DNA of 64,000 bases from Thiomicrorhabdus chilensis DSM 12352 (GCF_000483485.1 NZ_KI519609.1:169026-233025), one strand, 5' to 3'; counted from the stretch's first letter, positions 49,102 to 58,788 are shown. A program made the numbers and translations. Notes: a model not told the origin generated them from the sequence alone.

Positions 49102-49130
49102 TCGTCATCGGCTTACAAAGTCGGCTAAAC

Positions 49131-49167
49131 AAAAAAAGCCCGCATTTAATGATGCGGGCTTTTTTTA
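49131..49167. terminator. strong bidirectional terminator
   Basis: AAAAAAAGCCCGCAT and ATGCGGGC plus T-tract enclose a 6-nt loop, directly after the EAL-HDOD gene and just before the IS remnant. Confidence 0.93.
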
Positions 49168-49174
49168 TGGATGT

Positions 49175-49601
49175 TGTCCCGTCCTGAAATAGGTTGACAC
49201 ATTGGAGACCTATCCATGGACATTCCGCATAGAAAAAGAACCCAACGTGATTACACTCTAGGCTTTAAATTATCCGTTGTAGAACAAGTAGAAAAAGGCA
49301 CGTTTACCTACAAGCAAGCTCAAAAACATTACGGCATCCAAGGCCGTAGTACTGTATTAACCTGGTTGAGAAAACATGGTAATCTGGACTGGACAAAACT
49401 CCATAAGGAACCGACCGTGTCAAAACCCCAATCCAAGACTGCCCCCGAAACCCCAGCACAAGCCATCAAACGTCTAGAGCGCCAGCTATCAGACGAACAG
49501 CTCAAAAATAGCATTCTAAATGAAATGGTCGATCTTCTGGATAGTCAGTACGGAACGCAGTGTCCCGTCCTAAAATACGTTGACGGTTTTAGGACGGGAC
49601 A
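49175..49601. mobile_element. deleted IS3-type element, OrfB missing
   Basis: The left end begins TGTCCCGTCCT (49175-49185) and the right end is its inverse AGGACGGGACA (49591-49601). Just inside the right end, 49561-49585 repeats the left-end sequence in direct orientation (TGTCCCGTCCTAAAATACGT), so two element ends abut. Only an orfA-like gene remains; the DDE transposase orfB is gone. The 427-bp element could only move with a transposase acting in trans. No target duplication was found. Confidence 0.82.
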
Positions 49602-49620
49602 ATGCTTTAATGGCCGTTAA
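49216..49620 (+). pseudogene. IS3-family OrfA, truncated with read-through end
   Basis: This 134-residue frame has an N-terminal helix-turn-helix (FKLSVVEQVEKGTFTYKQAQ, then IQGRSTVLTWLRKHG) and a coiled-coil region (KRLERQLSDEQLKNSILNEM) as in IS3-type OrfA. After DLLDSQYGT the family sequence stops; the last ~20 residues are encoded by inverted-repeat and flank DNA and end beyond the element. It cannot transpose alone, since OrfB is absent. A GGAG lies 8 nt before the ATG. It could still make a DNA-binding fragment. Confidence 0.8.
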
Positions 49621-49626
49621 AAGCTT

Positions 49627-50691
49627 TTACTTATGATATTGAGGGCTCAACTCGACCACGGCATTAATGAAGGCGCCGGCATGCTCCGGATTGACTTCAG
49701 GGTGGATGCCGTGCCCCAGGTTGAATATATGTCCCGTGCCTTTTCCGTATTTGGCGAGGATGGTGGCGACCTCTTCACGAATGCGTTCCGGCTTGGCATA
49801 GAGGATACTCGGATCCATATTGCCTTGCAGGGCGACCTGGTCACCTACTCGGGCGCGGGCTTCGTCAATATCCGTGGTCCAGTCCAAACCTAGAGCGTCG
49901 GCTCCGGTAGCGGTCATTTTCTCAAGCCACTGGCCACCGCCTTTGGTGAACAGGATCACCGGCACTTTACGGCCTTCGTTTTCACGCTTCAGGCCATCGA
50001 CGATCTTGTGCATGTAACGCAATGAAAATTCTTGATAGTCGCGTGGTGTCAGGACGCCGCCCCAGGTATCGAAAATCTGCACGGCTTGGGCGCCGGATTC
50101 GATTTGTGCATTCAGGTAAGCGATGACCGAATCGGCCAATACATCCAGAATATGGTGCAAAGTGGCTGGCTCGTCATACATCATGGCCTTGATTTTAGCG
50201 TAAGTCTTGCTGGAACCGCCTTCTACCATGTAGGTCGCCAGCGTCCACGGGCTACCGGAAAAACCGATCAAGGGCACACGACCGTTCAGGTTTTTGCGGA
50301 TGGTGCTCACGGCGTCCATTACATAACCCAGATCCGATCCCATATCCGGAACAAACAGTTTCTTGGCATCCGCCAGGGTGCGAACCGGTTTATCGAAAAC
50401 CGGACCTTCACCTGTTTCAAAACGCAGTCCCAATCCCATGGCATCTGGAATCGTCAGGATGTCGGAAAACAGGATTGCCGCGTCCAAAGGAAAGCGTTCC
50501 AGCGGCTGCAGGGTCACTTCACAGGCCAATTCTTTATTGCGGCACAAATCCATGAAAGAGCCGGCCTGTTTGCGTGTAGCACGATATTCTGGCAGGTAAC
50601 GACCCGCTTGACGCATCATCCATACCGGGGTGCGGTCAACAGGCTCTTTAAGAAGGGCACGTAAAAAGCGGTCGTTTTGAAGTTCTGCCAT
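49627..50691 (-). CDS. hemE: uroporphyrinogen decarboxylase
   Basis: This 354-residue enzyme has the N-terminal [13 protein letters not shown] near residues 25-37, the catalytic [14 protein letters not shown] with the essential Asp, and the C-terminal [19 protein letters not shown]. It decarboxylates uroporphyrinogen III to coproporphyrinogen III in heme synthesis. ATG 50691 has AAAGGAA upstream; an in-frame start 51 bp upstream is unlikely. It is convergent with the IS remnant, whose frame ends 6 bp before the hemE stop. Confidence 0.96.
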   Translation of the reverse strand: MAELQNDRFLRALLKEPVDRTPVWMMRQAGRYLPEYRATRKQAGSFMDLCRNKELACEVTLQPLERFPLDAAILFSDILTIPDAMGLGLRFETGEGPVFDKPVRTLADAKKLFVPDMGSDLGYVMDAVSTIRKNLNGRVPLIGFSGSPWTLATYMVEGGSSKTYAKIKAMMYDEPATLHHILDVLADSVIAYLNAQIESGAQAVQIFDTWGGVLTPRDYQEFSLRYMHKIVDGLKRENEGRKVPVILFTKGGGQWLEKMTATGADALGLDWTTDIDEARARVGDQVALQGNMDPSILYAKPERIREEVATILAKYGKGTGHIFNLGHGIHPEVNPEHAGAFINAVVELSPQYHK

Positions 50692-50821
50692 GGAAGTTCC
50701 TTTGTTGCATTGAGCGCGATTCAACGTCTTGGGTGTCGGCACGCGTCATCGCTTATGAATTTTGTTTGAATTTGAAACAGTTAAGCCGGTTATTTTAACG
50801 GAAATGAGTGGCTGCGGGTAT

Positions 50822-50859
50822 AAAAAATACCAGGCCTGTTCATTTTCAACAGGCCTGGT
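50822..50859 (-). terminator. terminator built from two inverted CAGGCCTG elements
   Basis: ACCAGGCCTGTT (50829-50840) pairs perfectly with AACAGGCCTGGT (50848-50859) across the 7-nt loop CATTTTC. On the minus strand it is followed by a T-run, so it ends the nuclease-fold gene at 50878. Cores are at 50831-50838 and 50850-50857. Confidence 0.92.
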
Positions 50860-50877
50860 TTCTTACCCCGTTTGAGG

Positions 50878-51681
50878 TTAACGGTTAAGGGGGTTCAGCA
50901 GGTCGATGGCATTGGGGTGGTCGATTACAACAAACATCGCGCCCTTATACAGAAAGCCTGCACCGCGCACCTCAATCTCTTTGCCTTCCAGTTTCTGCAG
51001 GCTGGTGTAGTCGAATTGATCCCAGTGACGTTTGGGGACTCGAATCCCGGTGGTATCCAAGTTGACGATGTAATTGGTGCTGGATTTGTCGACCTTTTCC
51101 ACCTTGCCGCGAATAATGCGAAAACCGTCATCGTCACGGCGCAACTCGGTGCTGTTGACAATCGGGTAGTGTAATTCGGGATATTTTTCAGCCAGATCCC
51201 AAAGCTGGTAACCTTTGTTACGGGCCTCTTGTTCAGCCTGGAAATAACAGCGCTCATGCAGGCTGTTTTGATTGCTGGTAAAGGCCAGAGCATAGCCGTT
51301 CTCCAACATCGCCTTTTGCACATTGGTGCCGTCTCTGAGAAAGAGGTGTGCCAACTGACGGTTGAACTTATCCACTTTGGTGGCATCGTATTCAACCCCA
51401 ACCTCCTGGTTATTATTGGCCAACAGTTTGTTCAAAAAAGTTTGGGCCTCTTTCGCCAGGGGTTGGCCGGGAGTGTTGAATTTTTGTTTGCGGGGTATTT
51501 GCGGAGCCTGGATGCCAATCAAACGGAAGCGGCCATCTTGGATGATGACGGTGTCACCGCTTTGAGCATAAGTCGCCTTGACCCAAATCAAATCGCTTTG
51601 GGGCGCGCAGTCATCCGCATGGGCTGTCACCCCCCCCGCAAACCAGCCGGTCAGTAAAATTAATATAAATCGAATGTTCAT
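50878..51681 (-). CDS. secreted staphylococcal-nuclease-fold protein with altered active site
   Basis: This 267-residue protein has a signal peptide (cleavage near A22, AHA-DD) and an SNase/thermonuclease OB fold (~25-170), followed by an extra ~95-residue C-terminal domain with a predicted beta structure (EGKEIEVRGAGFLYKG). The metal Asp in SGDTV and the Arg in FRLIG and FNRQLAH correspond to SNase catalytic positions, but the acidic pair after it (Asp and Glu in DTPE) is replaced by QAPQ. Nuclease activity may be lost. It is between hemE and rpmE2 with its own terminator. Confidence 0.82.
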   Translation of the reverse strand: MNIRFILILLTGWFAGGVTAHADDCAPQSDLIWVKATYAQSGDTVIIQDGRFRLIGIQAPQIPRKQKFNTPGQPLAKEAQTFLNKLLANNNQEVGVEYDATKVDKFNRQLAHLFLRDGTNVQKAMLENGYALAFTSNQNSLHERCYFQAEQEARNKGYQLWDLAEKYPELHYPIVNSTELRRDDDGFRIIRGKVEKVDKSSTNYIVNLDTTGIRVPKRHWDQFDYTSLQKLEGKEIEVRGAGFLYKGAMFVVIDHPNAIDLLNPLNR

Positions 51682-51837
51682 GGCTGAAATTGTACTGCCT
51701 TTTTCTTTAAAAATAAAAACGCCCTTTCAGGAACCTTATGGAATCGAATGAAAAGTTGGGATTGCCAGCGGCTTGATTTAAAGCAATTACAAGGCCAGCT
51801 AGTGCACAGAGTGATGGGAGTGGGAAATTTTAGATAT

Positions 51838-51884
51838 AAAAAAAGCGCTGCATTCAAACCCGTTTAGGCTTGAATAACAGCGCT
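51838..51884 (-). terminator. rpmE2 intrinsic terminator
   Basis: AAGCGCTG and CAGCGCTT form the outer stem with an inner TTCAA / TTGAA stem (51843-51884); on the minus strand a T-tract follows. Confidence 0.9.
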
Positions 51885-51916
51885 TGCTTGAAAAGCGTAC
51901 TTTACTGGAAAGTGGC

Positions 51917-52165
51917 TTATCGACGTGCGTATTTTTGTTTGAACTTCTCAACACGCCCTTCAGTATCCACAAGTGTTTGCTTACCTGTGTAGAAAGGGTG
52001 AGAAGCGCTAGAAACTTCAACACGAACTAGCGGATATTCTTTACCGTCTAAAGTAATTGTATCGCCAGAAGTTTTTTCAATGGTAGAACGAGTCAAAAAT
52101 GTTTCGCCAGTAGAAATGTCCTGGAAAACGACTTCGTTATATTCTGGATGAATGTCTGCTTGCAT
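51917..52165 (-). CDS. rpmE2: 50S ribosomal protein L31 type B
   Basis: This 82-residue ribosomal protein begins [16 protein letters not shown] and contains [16 protein letters not shown], typical of type B L31. It lacks the four cysteines of the zinc-binding type A protein, so it needs no zinc. In E. coli type B is a zinc-starvation substitute; here no type A gene is in the window, so it may be the only L31. No Zur-like operator was seen upstream. Confidence 0.95.
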   Translation of the reverse strand: MQADIHPEYNEVVFQDISTGETFLTRSTIEKTSGDTITLDGKEYPLVRVEVSSASHPFYTGKQTLVDTEGRVEKFKQKYARR

Positions 52166-52340
52166 GATGACGGTCCATTAATTAGTTTTTCAAAAAAAGT
52201 GAATTATAGTGATAAAAATATAAATTGCAAATTTCTTTTCAGGTTTATTTTCGGTTTCTGATTGAATTTACTGCAAAAAATTATTAAATCACCCTGGCTG
52301 GAGGGGCCTATAAGGGCCTTCTCATTGCCGAAGAGGATTT

Positions 52341-53597
52341 TTAGCGTTTCATCGCACTGAACAAGTCGCCATTGGTTTTCGTGACCTTCATCTGGTCGAT
52401 CAAGGTTTCGATGGCCTCGACCTCGTTCATTGACTGTAAGAAACGTCGTAAAATCCAGATGTTTTGTAACTCATCTGGAGTGGTTAACAACTCTTCTTTA
52501 CGCGTACCGGACTTCTCTAGGTTGATGGCCGGGAAGACGCGTTTCTCAGCAATGCTGCGTGACAGGTGCAGTTCCATGTTACCGGTTCCTTTGAATTCCT
52601 CAAAGATCACTTCGTCCATTTTAGAGCCGGTATCGACCAGTGCGGTGGCGATAATGGTCAAAGAACCGCCTTCTTCGATATTACGCGCCGCACCGAAGAA
52701 ACGTTTCGGACGGTGCAGGGCGTTGGCATCGACCCCCCCGGAAAGGATTTTACCGGATGCCGGTGTCACGGTGTTGTAGGCACGAGCCAAACGGGTAATG
52801 GAATCCAGAAGGATCACGACGTCAGTTTTATGTTCAACCAGGCGTTTGGCCTTTTCGATGACCATTTCCGCAACCTGAACGTGGCGAGTAGCAGGTTCAT
52901 CAAAGGTTGATGAAATGACTTCACCGCGAACGGTGCGTTGCATTTCGGTCACTTCTTCCGGACGCTCATCAATCAATAGGACAATCAAGTAAGCATCAGG
53001 ATAGTTTTCGGCGATGGATTGCGCCATCTGTTGCAAAATTACGGTTTTACCGGATTTTGGCGGTGCCACAATCAGACCACGTTGCCCTTTACCGAAAGGC
53101 GCTGCAATGTCGATAATACGCGGTGTGATGTCTTCGGTGCTGCCATTGCCCACTTCCATTTTCATGCGTTCATCGGCATGCAGTGGCGTCAGGTTTTCAA
53201 AGGCGATTTTTTTACGCGCGACTTCCGGTTCTTCAAAGTTGATTTTCTCGACCTTCAAAAGCGCAAAGTAACGTTCGTTGTCTTTTGGCGGACGGATTTT
53301 ACCTTGGATGGTATCCCCTTTGCGCAATCCGAAACGGCGGATTTGGCTTGGAGAAACATAGAGGTCATCCGGTCCGGCCAGGTAGGAACCGTCTGCGGTT
53401 CTTAGAAAGCCAAAGCCATCAGGCAATATTTCAAGCACCCCATTACCGTAGATGTCCTCACCCTTTTTGGCATGGGCTTTGAGAATCGCGAAAATGATGT
53501 CCTGTTTGCGCAGGCGTGCCACGTTGTCGAGCCCCATGGTGGCGGCAAGGTCAACTAAAGAGGATACGGATTGTTGTTTTAGATCGGTTAAATTCAT
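52341..53597 (-). CDS. rho: transcription termination factor Rho
   Basis: This 418-residue hexameric RNA helicase has the N-terminal OB RNA-binding region ([14 protein letters not shown] near 50-63), Walker [13 protein letters not shown] near residue 179-190, Walker [11 protein letters not shown] and the RNA-binding Q-loop [10 protein letters not shown]. It terminates transcription at rut sites. It follows trxA on the same strand, after a hairpin. Confidence 0.97.
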   Translation of the reverse strand: MNLTDLKQQSVSSLVDLAATMGLDNVARLRKQDIIFAILKAHAKKGEDIYGNGVLEILPDGFGFLRTADGSYLAGPDDLYVSPSQIRRFGLRKGDTIQGKIRPPKDNERYFALLKVEKINFEEPEVARKKIAFENLTPLHADERMKMEVGNGSTEDITPRIIDIAAPFGKGQRGLIVAPPKSGKTVILQQMAQSIAENYPDAYLIVLLIDERPEEVTEMQRTVRGEVISSTFDEPATRHVQVAEMVIEKAKRLVEHKTDVVILLDSITRLARAYNTVTPASGKILSGGVDANALHRPKRFFGAARNIEEGGSLTIIATALVDTGSKMDEVIFEEFKGTGNMELHLSRSIAEKRVFPAINLEKSGTRKEELLTTPDELQNIWILRRFLQSMNEVEAIETLIDQMKVTKTNGDLFSAMKR

Positions 53598-53689
53598 AGT
53601 GTAATCTGGGTCGTTATTGTATTGAGTGAGGGTTATTCAAAGGAGTTGGGCGATGGTAAAACGGAAAGGGGGTTGGGTAGTGAAACTAA

Positions 53690-53712
53690 GCACCCTGAAA
53701 CGTTCAGGGTGC
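53690..53712 (-). terminator. trxA hairpin terminator
   Basis: GCACCCTGAA and TTCAGGGTGC form a 10-bp stem with a 3-nt loop between trxA and rho. The T-tract after it on the minus strand is weak (TTAGTTT), so some read-through into rho is possible. Confidence 0.7.
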
Positions 53713-53720
53713 CGAAAATC

Positions 53721-54035
53721 TTACAGGTTTCCGTCTAGGAAAGTGCAAAGTTGAGATTTTGATAGGGCGCCAACTTGGGTCGCATCAACTTCACCGTTTT
53801 TGAAAAGCATCAAAGTCGGAATGCCGCGCACGCCGTATTTTGGTGGCGTGGCCGGGTTTTCGTCAATGTTCAATTTGGCGACTTTTACTTTGCCGTCGTA
53901 TTCACCGGCGATCTCGTCTAGGATTGGGGCAATCATTTTACAAGGACCACACCACTCAGCCCAAAAGTCGACTAGAACCGGAATGTCGGATTGCAGTACT
54001 TCAGCTTCAAAATTCGCATCGCTGGTTGAAATCAT
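53721..54035 (-). CDS. trxA: thioredoxin
   Basis: This 104-residue protein has the redox site C29-G-P-C32 in [11 protein letters not shown], the conserved Asp in FWAE / [11 protein letters not shown] and the cis-Pro GIPTLMLF near residue 75. It reduces disulfides in the cytoplasm. Good SD TTTAGGAGTT upstream. It precedes rho, a common gammaproteobacterial neighbourhood. Confidence 0.96.
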   Translation of the reverse strand: MISTSDANFEAEVLQSDIPVLVDFWAEWCGPCKMIAPILDEIAGEYDGKVKVAKLNIDENPATPPKYGVRGIPTLMLFKNGEVDATQVGALSKSQLCTFLDGNL

Positions 54036-54452
54036 GTTTTAACTCCTAAATAAAAAATTTAATTCTATACGAGTAGGCTTAATCGTGCCCTGTTACTCAA
54101 AAATATGTCTGAGCAATCTTGCAGAGTTCACGTTAGATTCGTATGGAAATTTTCTGAATCGATGATGGATGTCCATATTTTAAAATCGAGCTTTAAAAAA
54201 GGAATGAGCATCCAATAAATGTATATTGAAATTTTAGAATTGACTAATTATTACATTAACGCAAAACAAATTGCAAGGAGTTATTTGGGATAGTTTCGGA
54301 TTTTGCAAGGTGAAAGGGATCGAAAATTGCGGTTTTGCTTGTTTTGCCCGCCAAAAAAAACTCAAATTAGCGTACGATATGTGCCATTAAACAGGTTTTG
54401 CCGAATGGCGGAGATTTTGTAAGAAGCGGCGTGGTGGCGTCGCCTGAAAACG
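54036..54452. other. 417-bp divergent intergenic region trxA / uvrD
   Basis: AT-rich left part likely holds the trxA promoter (TATAGAAT on the minus strand near 54064-54071). On the plus side TTGACT near 54239 lacks a clear -10. No gene, tRNA or repeat of the CAGGCCTG family is seen. Confidence 0.4.
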
Positions 54453-56711
54453 ATGGACTTTATGGATATTTCCTACATATTAAATGATTTGAATGATGCT
54501 CAGCGGGAAGCGGTGACCGTAGAGGATCAGCATGCATTGATTTTAGCGGGTGCCGGCAGTGGAAAAACTCGTGTTCTGGTGCATCGCATTGCATGGCTGA
54601 CTGAAGTCATGGGTTTTTCCGCCTATAACATTCTGGCGGTGACCTTTACCAATAAAGCCTCCAGCGAGATGCGCGGGCGGATTGAAAACCTGATTGGACA
54701 GCAGGCACAGGGCTTGACCATGGGCACCTTTCACGGCATCGCCTATCGCTTGTTGCGCCAGCATTATCAGGAAGTCGGCTTGCCGCAGAACTTTCAAATA
54801 CTGGATTCTGACGATCAGAAGCGGGTCATTAAACGTTTGCTTAAAAGTTTGGACTTGGATGAGGCGCAATGGCCGCATCGCCAGGTGCAGTCCTTTATCA
54901 ACAGCGAAAAGGAAGAGGGCCGGCGTCCGCAGCATATCGATCCCGGTCACAATCCGTTTGTCGCCAAGATGGTTCAGATCTATGCCGCTTATGAGGAGCA
55001 GTGCAAACGTTCCGGTTTGGTCGATTTTGCCGAGTTGCTGTTGCGCGCCCATGAGCTTTGGTTGAAACATCCCGCGGTATTAGCGCATTATCAGGCACGT
55101 TTTAAACACATTCTGGTTGATGAGTTTCAGGATACGAACTCTCTGCAGTACGCGTGGCTACGGGTTTTAGCAGGTGGCACGGGTAAACTGTTTGTGGTCG
55201 GTGACGATGACCAGTCGATTTATGGATGGCGCGGTGCCAAGGTTGAGAATATCCGCCAGTTCGATGAAGATTTCGCTAATGTCAAAATGGTGCGGCTGGA
55301 ACAGAATTACCGTTCCACCGGCACTATTCTTAAAGCCGCAAATGCGCTGATTGCGCACAATGAGACGCGCATGGGCAAGCAGTTATGGAGTGCCGGTGAG
55401 GAAGGCTCACCAATTCGCATCTATGAGGCGTTTAACGACCTGGACGAGGCGAATTATGTCTGTAATCAGATACAGGCTTGGTGCGATCAGGGCGGTTCAC
55501 GCAGTGATATTGCCGTGCTTTATCGCTCCAATGCCCAGTCTCGAGTCATGGAGCAGGGGTTGATGCATGCACAGATCCCCTATCGGGTCTATGGCGGCCT
55601 GCGTTTCTACGATCGCGCCGAAATCAAGGATGTCTTGAGCTACCTGCGTTTGTTGGCCAATCGCGATGACGATGCGGCTTTTGAGCGGGTTTACAATCAC
55701 CCGCCGCGTGGTATCGGCCAAAAAACCGCCGACGGCATCCGTGATGTGGCACGTGATCAGCAGATATCAATGTGGCAAGCTGCCCGTAAAATGGTCGATC
55801 AGGGTCTGACGGCGCGTGCTAAAACCGCAGTCAATGGATTTTTAAGTCTTATTGAAGGTTTGGCTCTAAGCAGTGCCGATTTGGATTTGCAGGATCAGGT
55901 GATGCAGGTGATTTCGCGTTCCGGCTTGCAGGCGCATTTTGAAAAAGACCAGTCCGAACAGGGTCAAAGCCGCCTTGAGAATATTGATGAATTGATCAAT
56001 GCGGTCAGTCAGTTCAAAAGTACCCCGCCCCAAGAAGCGGTAGCCGGAATTGAATCTGAAGAGCAGGCCAATCAAGCTGCTGCAGGCGTGACGATCGGCA
56101 CCCAAACCGAATACGCCAATCCCTTGTCGGAATTTTTGGCGCAGGCCGCATTGGAGGCCGGCGAGCAACAGGCCGATGCGTGGGAATCTTCGGTACAGCT
56201 GATGACGTTGCATGCGGCCAAGGGGTTGGAATTCCCGCTGGTGTTTATGATTGGTGTGGAAGAAGGGCTGTTTCCGTCTCAGCAGTCTCTGGAAGATCCC
56301 TCTCGTCTTGAGGAGGAGCGGCGCCTCGCTTATGTTGGGGTGACACGAGCGGAACAGCAGTTGATCATCACGTTTGCCAACCGGCGGCGTCTGCACGGTT
56401 CGGAGTTTTATCCGACGCCGTCGCGTTTTATTAAGGAGATTCCGGCGGAGTGTGTCGATTTCGTCCGCCTTTCCGGTTCGGTAAGGCCGACGTCGGAAGG
56501 AGCCATGAATACCAGTTTGAATGCGGCTTTAGCGGCAGAAAATCAAAGCGGTTATCAGATTGGAGATCGCGTTATTCACGCCAAGTTTGGCGAAGGCATT
56601 GTGCTTTCTATTCAAGGCAGTGGCGATCATGCCAGTGTGAATGTGCATTTTGATGAGGTCGGTTCCAAGTGGTTGGTAATGGCCTATGCCAAATTAGAGA
56701 AATGCGGATAG
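54453..56711 (+). CDS. uvrD: DNA helicase II (UvrD)
   Basis: This 752-residue superfamily 1A helicase has Walker A AGAGSGKTRVL near residue 31, motif II VDEFQDTN, QSIYGWRGA, motif IV region LEQNYRST and the C-terminal motifs VQLMTLHAAKGLEF and YVGVTRAEQQL. It ends with a tudor-like segment (GDRVIHAKFGEGIVLS) typical of UvrD/PcrA that binds RNA polymerase. It acts in nucleotide excision and mismatch repair. The second Met (54462) is an alternative start. Confidence 0.94.
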   Translation: MDFMDISYILNDLNDAQREAVTVEDQHALILAGAGSGKTRVLVHRIAWLTEVMGFSAYNILAVTFTNKASSEMRGRIENLIGQQAQGLTMGTFHGIAYRLLRQHYQEVGLPQNFQILDSDDQKRVIKRLLKSLDLDEAQWPHRQVQSFINSEKEEGRRPQHIDPGHNPFVAKMVQIYAAYEEQCKRSGLVDFAELLLRAHELWLKHPAVLAHYQARFKHILVDEFQDTNSLQYAWLRVLAGGTGKLFVVGDDDQSIYGWRGAKVENIRQFDEDFANVKMVRLEQNYRSTGTILKAANALIAHNETRMGKQLWSAGEEGSPIRIYEAFNDLDEANYVCNQIQAWCDQGGSRSDIAVLYRSNAQSRVMEQGLMHAQIPYRVYGGLRFYDRAEIKDVLSYLRLLANRDDDAAFERVYNHPPRGIGQKTADGIRDVARDQQISMWQAARKMVDQGLTARAKTAVNGFLSLIEGLALSSADLDLQDQVMQVISRSGLQAHFEKDQSEQGQSRLENIDELINAVSQFKSTPPQEAVAGIESEEQANQAAAGVTIGTQTEYANPLSEFLAQAALEAGEQQADAWESSVQLMTLHAAKGLEFPLVFMIGVEEGLFPSQQSLEDPSRLEEERRLAYVGVTRAEQQLIITFANRRRLHGSEFYPTPSRFIKEIPAECVDFVRLSGSVRPTSEGAMNTSLNAALAAENQSGYQIGDRVIHAKFGEGIVLSIQGSGDHASVNVHFDEVGSKWLVMAYAKLEKCG

Positions 56712-56716
56712 GGCCG

Positions 56717-57346
56717 ATGGTATTGCAAGTCAATCAGCTCAAAGCGAAAGGGATGCGCCAAGCGGTGAGCTTTAGCGTGCCTGCGGAGCAGTTGGTGTTG
56801 TTGTACGGCGTTTCGGGTACCGGTAAATCGGTATTGATGCGTGCCTTGGCAGACCTGATTGTCCATGAAGGTGAAGTGCTTCTGGACGGAGTTGAGCAGA
56901 GAGGGCTGTGTCCAGAGAACTGGCGCAGGCAGGTGATGTACTTTTCGGCGGAAACCGCCTGGTGGCGAGAGACGGTCGAAGAGCACTTCGAAACGCTGCC
57001 GTCGGCGGAAACATTGCATAAACTCGGATTGGATAACGATTATCTGAAACGTTCGGTCAATAGCCTGTCTAGCGGCGAGAAACAGCGACTGGCTTTGCTG
57101 CGTGGTTTGCTTTACGAACCGCGGGTGTTGTTGCTGGATGAGATCACCGCCAACTTGGATTTTGACAGCGCTTTAGATGTCGAGAAAATGGTGTTGGATT
57201 ATAGTCGTCAACATCAGGCTGGCGTTTTGTGGGTCAGTCATGACCAGGCACAGCAGAAGCGACTGGCCGACTCTGAATGGCTCTGGGATATCGAAGATTT
57301 GTACGCGGGCAGGCCTGCTGAAAATTCAGGAGGAGTCGCCGAATGA
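56717..57346 (+). CDS. fetA: ABC transporter ATP-binding protein, FetA (YbbL) type
   Basis: This 209-residue ATPase has Walker A GVSGTGKSV, signature SSGEKQR, Walker B LLLDEIT and H-loop WVSHD. With FetB it forms an iron exporter family complex tied to oxidative stress resistance. ATG 56717 is chosen after GGATAGGG; an alternative ATG is at 56702. It is 5 bp after uvrD and overlaps fetB by 4 nt. A CAGGCCTG copy at 57310-57317 encodes part of its C-terminus (AGRPAEN). Confidence 0.85.
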   Translation: MVLQVNQLKAKGMRQAVSFSVPAEQLVLLYGVSGTGKSVLMRALADLIVHEGEVLLDGVEQRGLCPENWRRQVMYFSAETAWWRETVEEHFETLPSAETLHKLGLDNDYLKRSVNSLSSGEKQRLALLRGLLYEPRVLLLDEITANLDFDSALDVEKMVLDYSRQHQAGVLWVSHDQAQQKRLADSEWLWDIEDLYAGRPAENSGGVAE

Positions 57347-58137
57347 TCTATTTAAGTTACTGGGATCTGGCCACTCTTTCTGTATTGGTTATCTTGTTGG
57401 GTGGGCTTTTGTGGCTTAATGGCTTTACCCATGTCAAGCAATATTGGTGGGCCAATGTGCGCATGGTGGCGCAGTTGCTGTTGATGGGCGTGTGGTTGAG
57501 CTGGGTTTTTTATGCCGAAAACTGGGTATGGGTCGCTCTGGTTGGTTTGGTGATGTTGCTGGCGGCGGCCTATGAAATTGCTAAACGTCAACATTATCGT
57601 TTCCACAAAGGTTTCAGTGTGTGGATCGGACTGTTTTCCATCTCCATGACGTCTTTGTTATTGCTGGTGGGCGTTTTGACGGTGGTGATCGAGCCGCAGC
57701 CCTGGTATCAGGCACAGTACGCGATTCCGTTATTAGGCATGCTGTTGGGCAACAGCATGACCGCCATCGGCTTGGGATTGGATACGCTTACGCGCAACAG
57801 CGTGCAACTCAAAGCGCAGGTCGAAGCTCAGCTGGCGCTGGGTAAAACCGCCAAGCAGTCGATGCAGTTTATCCGTGAACAAAGCCTGCACACCGCAATG
57901 ATGCCGGTGATCAATATGTTGGTGGCCGCCGGAATTATCTCCTTGCCGGGCATGATGACCGGCCAGATTTTGGCCGGTACGGATCCTTCCGAGGCGGTTA
58001 AGTACCAAATTATGGTGATGTTTCTGGTGGCCACTTCCACCGGTTTGGGTACCTTGATTGCGATTTATGTCGGCTGCCGCAGGCTGTTTGATGCCCGCCA
58101 AAGACTTGATCTGGAGCAGCTCTACAAAGCCAAATAA
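57343..58137 (+). CDS. fetB: ABC transporter permease, FetB (YbbM, UPF0014) type
   Basis: This 264-residue membrane protein has about seven helices and family motifs LGNSMTAIGLGLDTL near residues 124-138, SLPGMMTGQILAGTDPSEA near 203-221 and the short basic C-terminus. SD AGGAGG lies within fetA 8-9 nt before the ATG, and the ATGA overlap couples it to FetA. Together they form an exporter implicated in iron homeostasis. The call is strengthened by the adjacent FetA. Confidence 0.9.
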   Translation: MIYLSYWDLATLSVLVILLGGLLWLNGFTHVKQYWWANVRMVAQLLLMGVWLSWVFYAENWVWVALVGLVMLLAAAYEIAKRQHYRFHKGFSVWIGLFSISMTSLLLLVGVLTVVIEPQPWYQAQYAIPLLGMLLGNSMTAIGLGLDTLTRNSVQLKAQVEAQLALGKTAKQSMQFIREQSLHTAMMPVINMLVAAGIISLPGMMTGQILAGTDPSEAVKYQIMVMFLVATSTGLGTLIAIYVGCRRLFDARQRLDLEQLYKAK

Positions 58138-58344
58138 GCATTTGGATGGGCCTTGCAGTGAGACACTAAAAACTTCCAAAAAAGGCGTTGGTCTGCTGTT
58201 TTTACGCTCCTTTTTGTTCTGAAAAGGGGCAATCCTTTCTAAAATAACGACTTGTTATTAAACGAATTTGTCATTAAAACCTTATATTTTGAGCAGTTGA
58301 ATTGTGCTAGGCTAATTCTGTCTCACCATAAGGAGGAAAGACCG

Positions 58345-58788
58345 ATGCCATTACGTTTAAAAGAACTGGTTACGCAAGCCAAAGCCAATATCAAAGAGGT
58401 CAACTGTAAAGAAGCGCAGGACCTTTTTAAATGCGGATCCTATAAGCCGCTTGATGTCAGGGAGCCGGCCGAGTATTTGGATGGAACCATTCCGATGTCG
58501 TTACACGTTCCACGCGGCATGCTTGAGCCCATGTGCGATACCCAGTACGCTTGCCATAAGGGCGAATTGTCCGATTTGGAACAGGGCTGGGTGGTGTTTT
58601 GCCTGTCTGGCGGACGCGGTGCTTTGGCGGTTGATACCATGAGGAAAATGGGTTACACCAATGTGGTCAACCTGGCCGGCGGTTTCAATGCGTGGAAAGA
58701 GTTTGGTGGTGAAGTCAGTGTGCCGCCCATTGAAAACGGCTTAATGCGCTGCGATCACCCTTGGAATCCCGGTTTTCAAACGGCGTGA
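58345..58788 (+). CDS. single-domain rhodanese protein
   Basis: This 147-residue protein is a single rhodanese domain with LDVREPAEYLDGTI near residues 36-50 and active Cys C86 in FCLSGGRGA. The usual loop C-x5-R is C-L-S-G-G-R, keeping the final Arg. It could handle sulfane sulfur, natural for a sulfur oxidiser, but its substrate is unknown. ATG 58345 has AAGGAGG ideally spaced; the longer in-frame start 93 bp upstream is rejected. It is followed after ~50 bp by a CAGGCCTG copy. Confidence 0.85.
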   Translation: MPLRLKELVTQAKANIKEVNCKEAQDLFKCGSYKPLDVREPAEYLDGTIPMSLHVPRGMLEPMCDTQYACHKGELSDLEQGWVVFCLSGGRGALAVDTMRKMGYTNVVNLAGGFNAWKEFGGEVSVPPIENGLMRCDHPWNPGFQTA

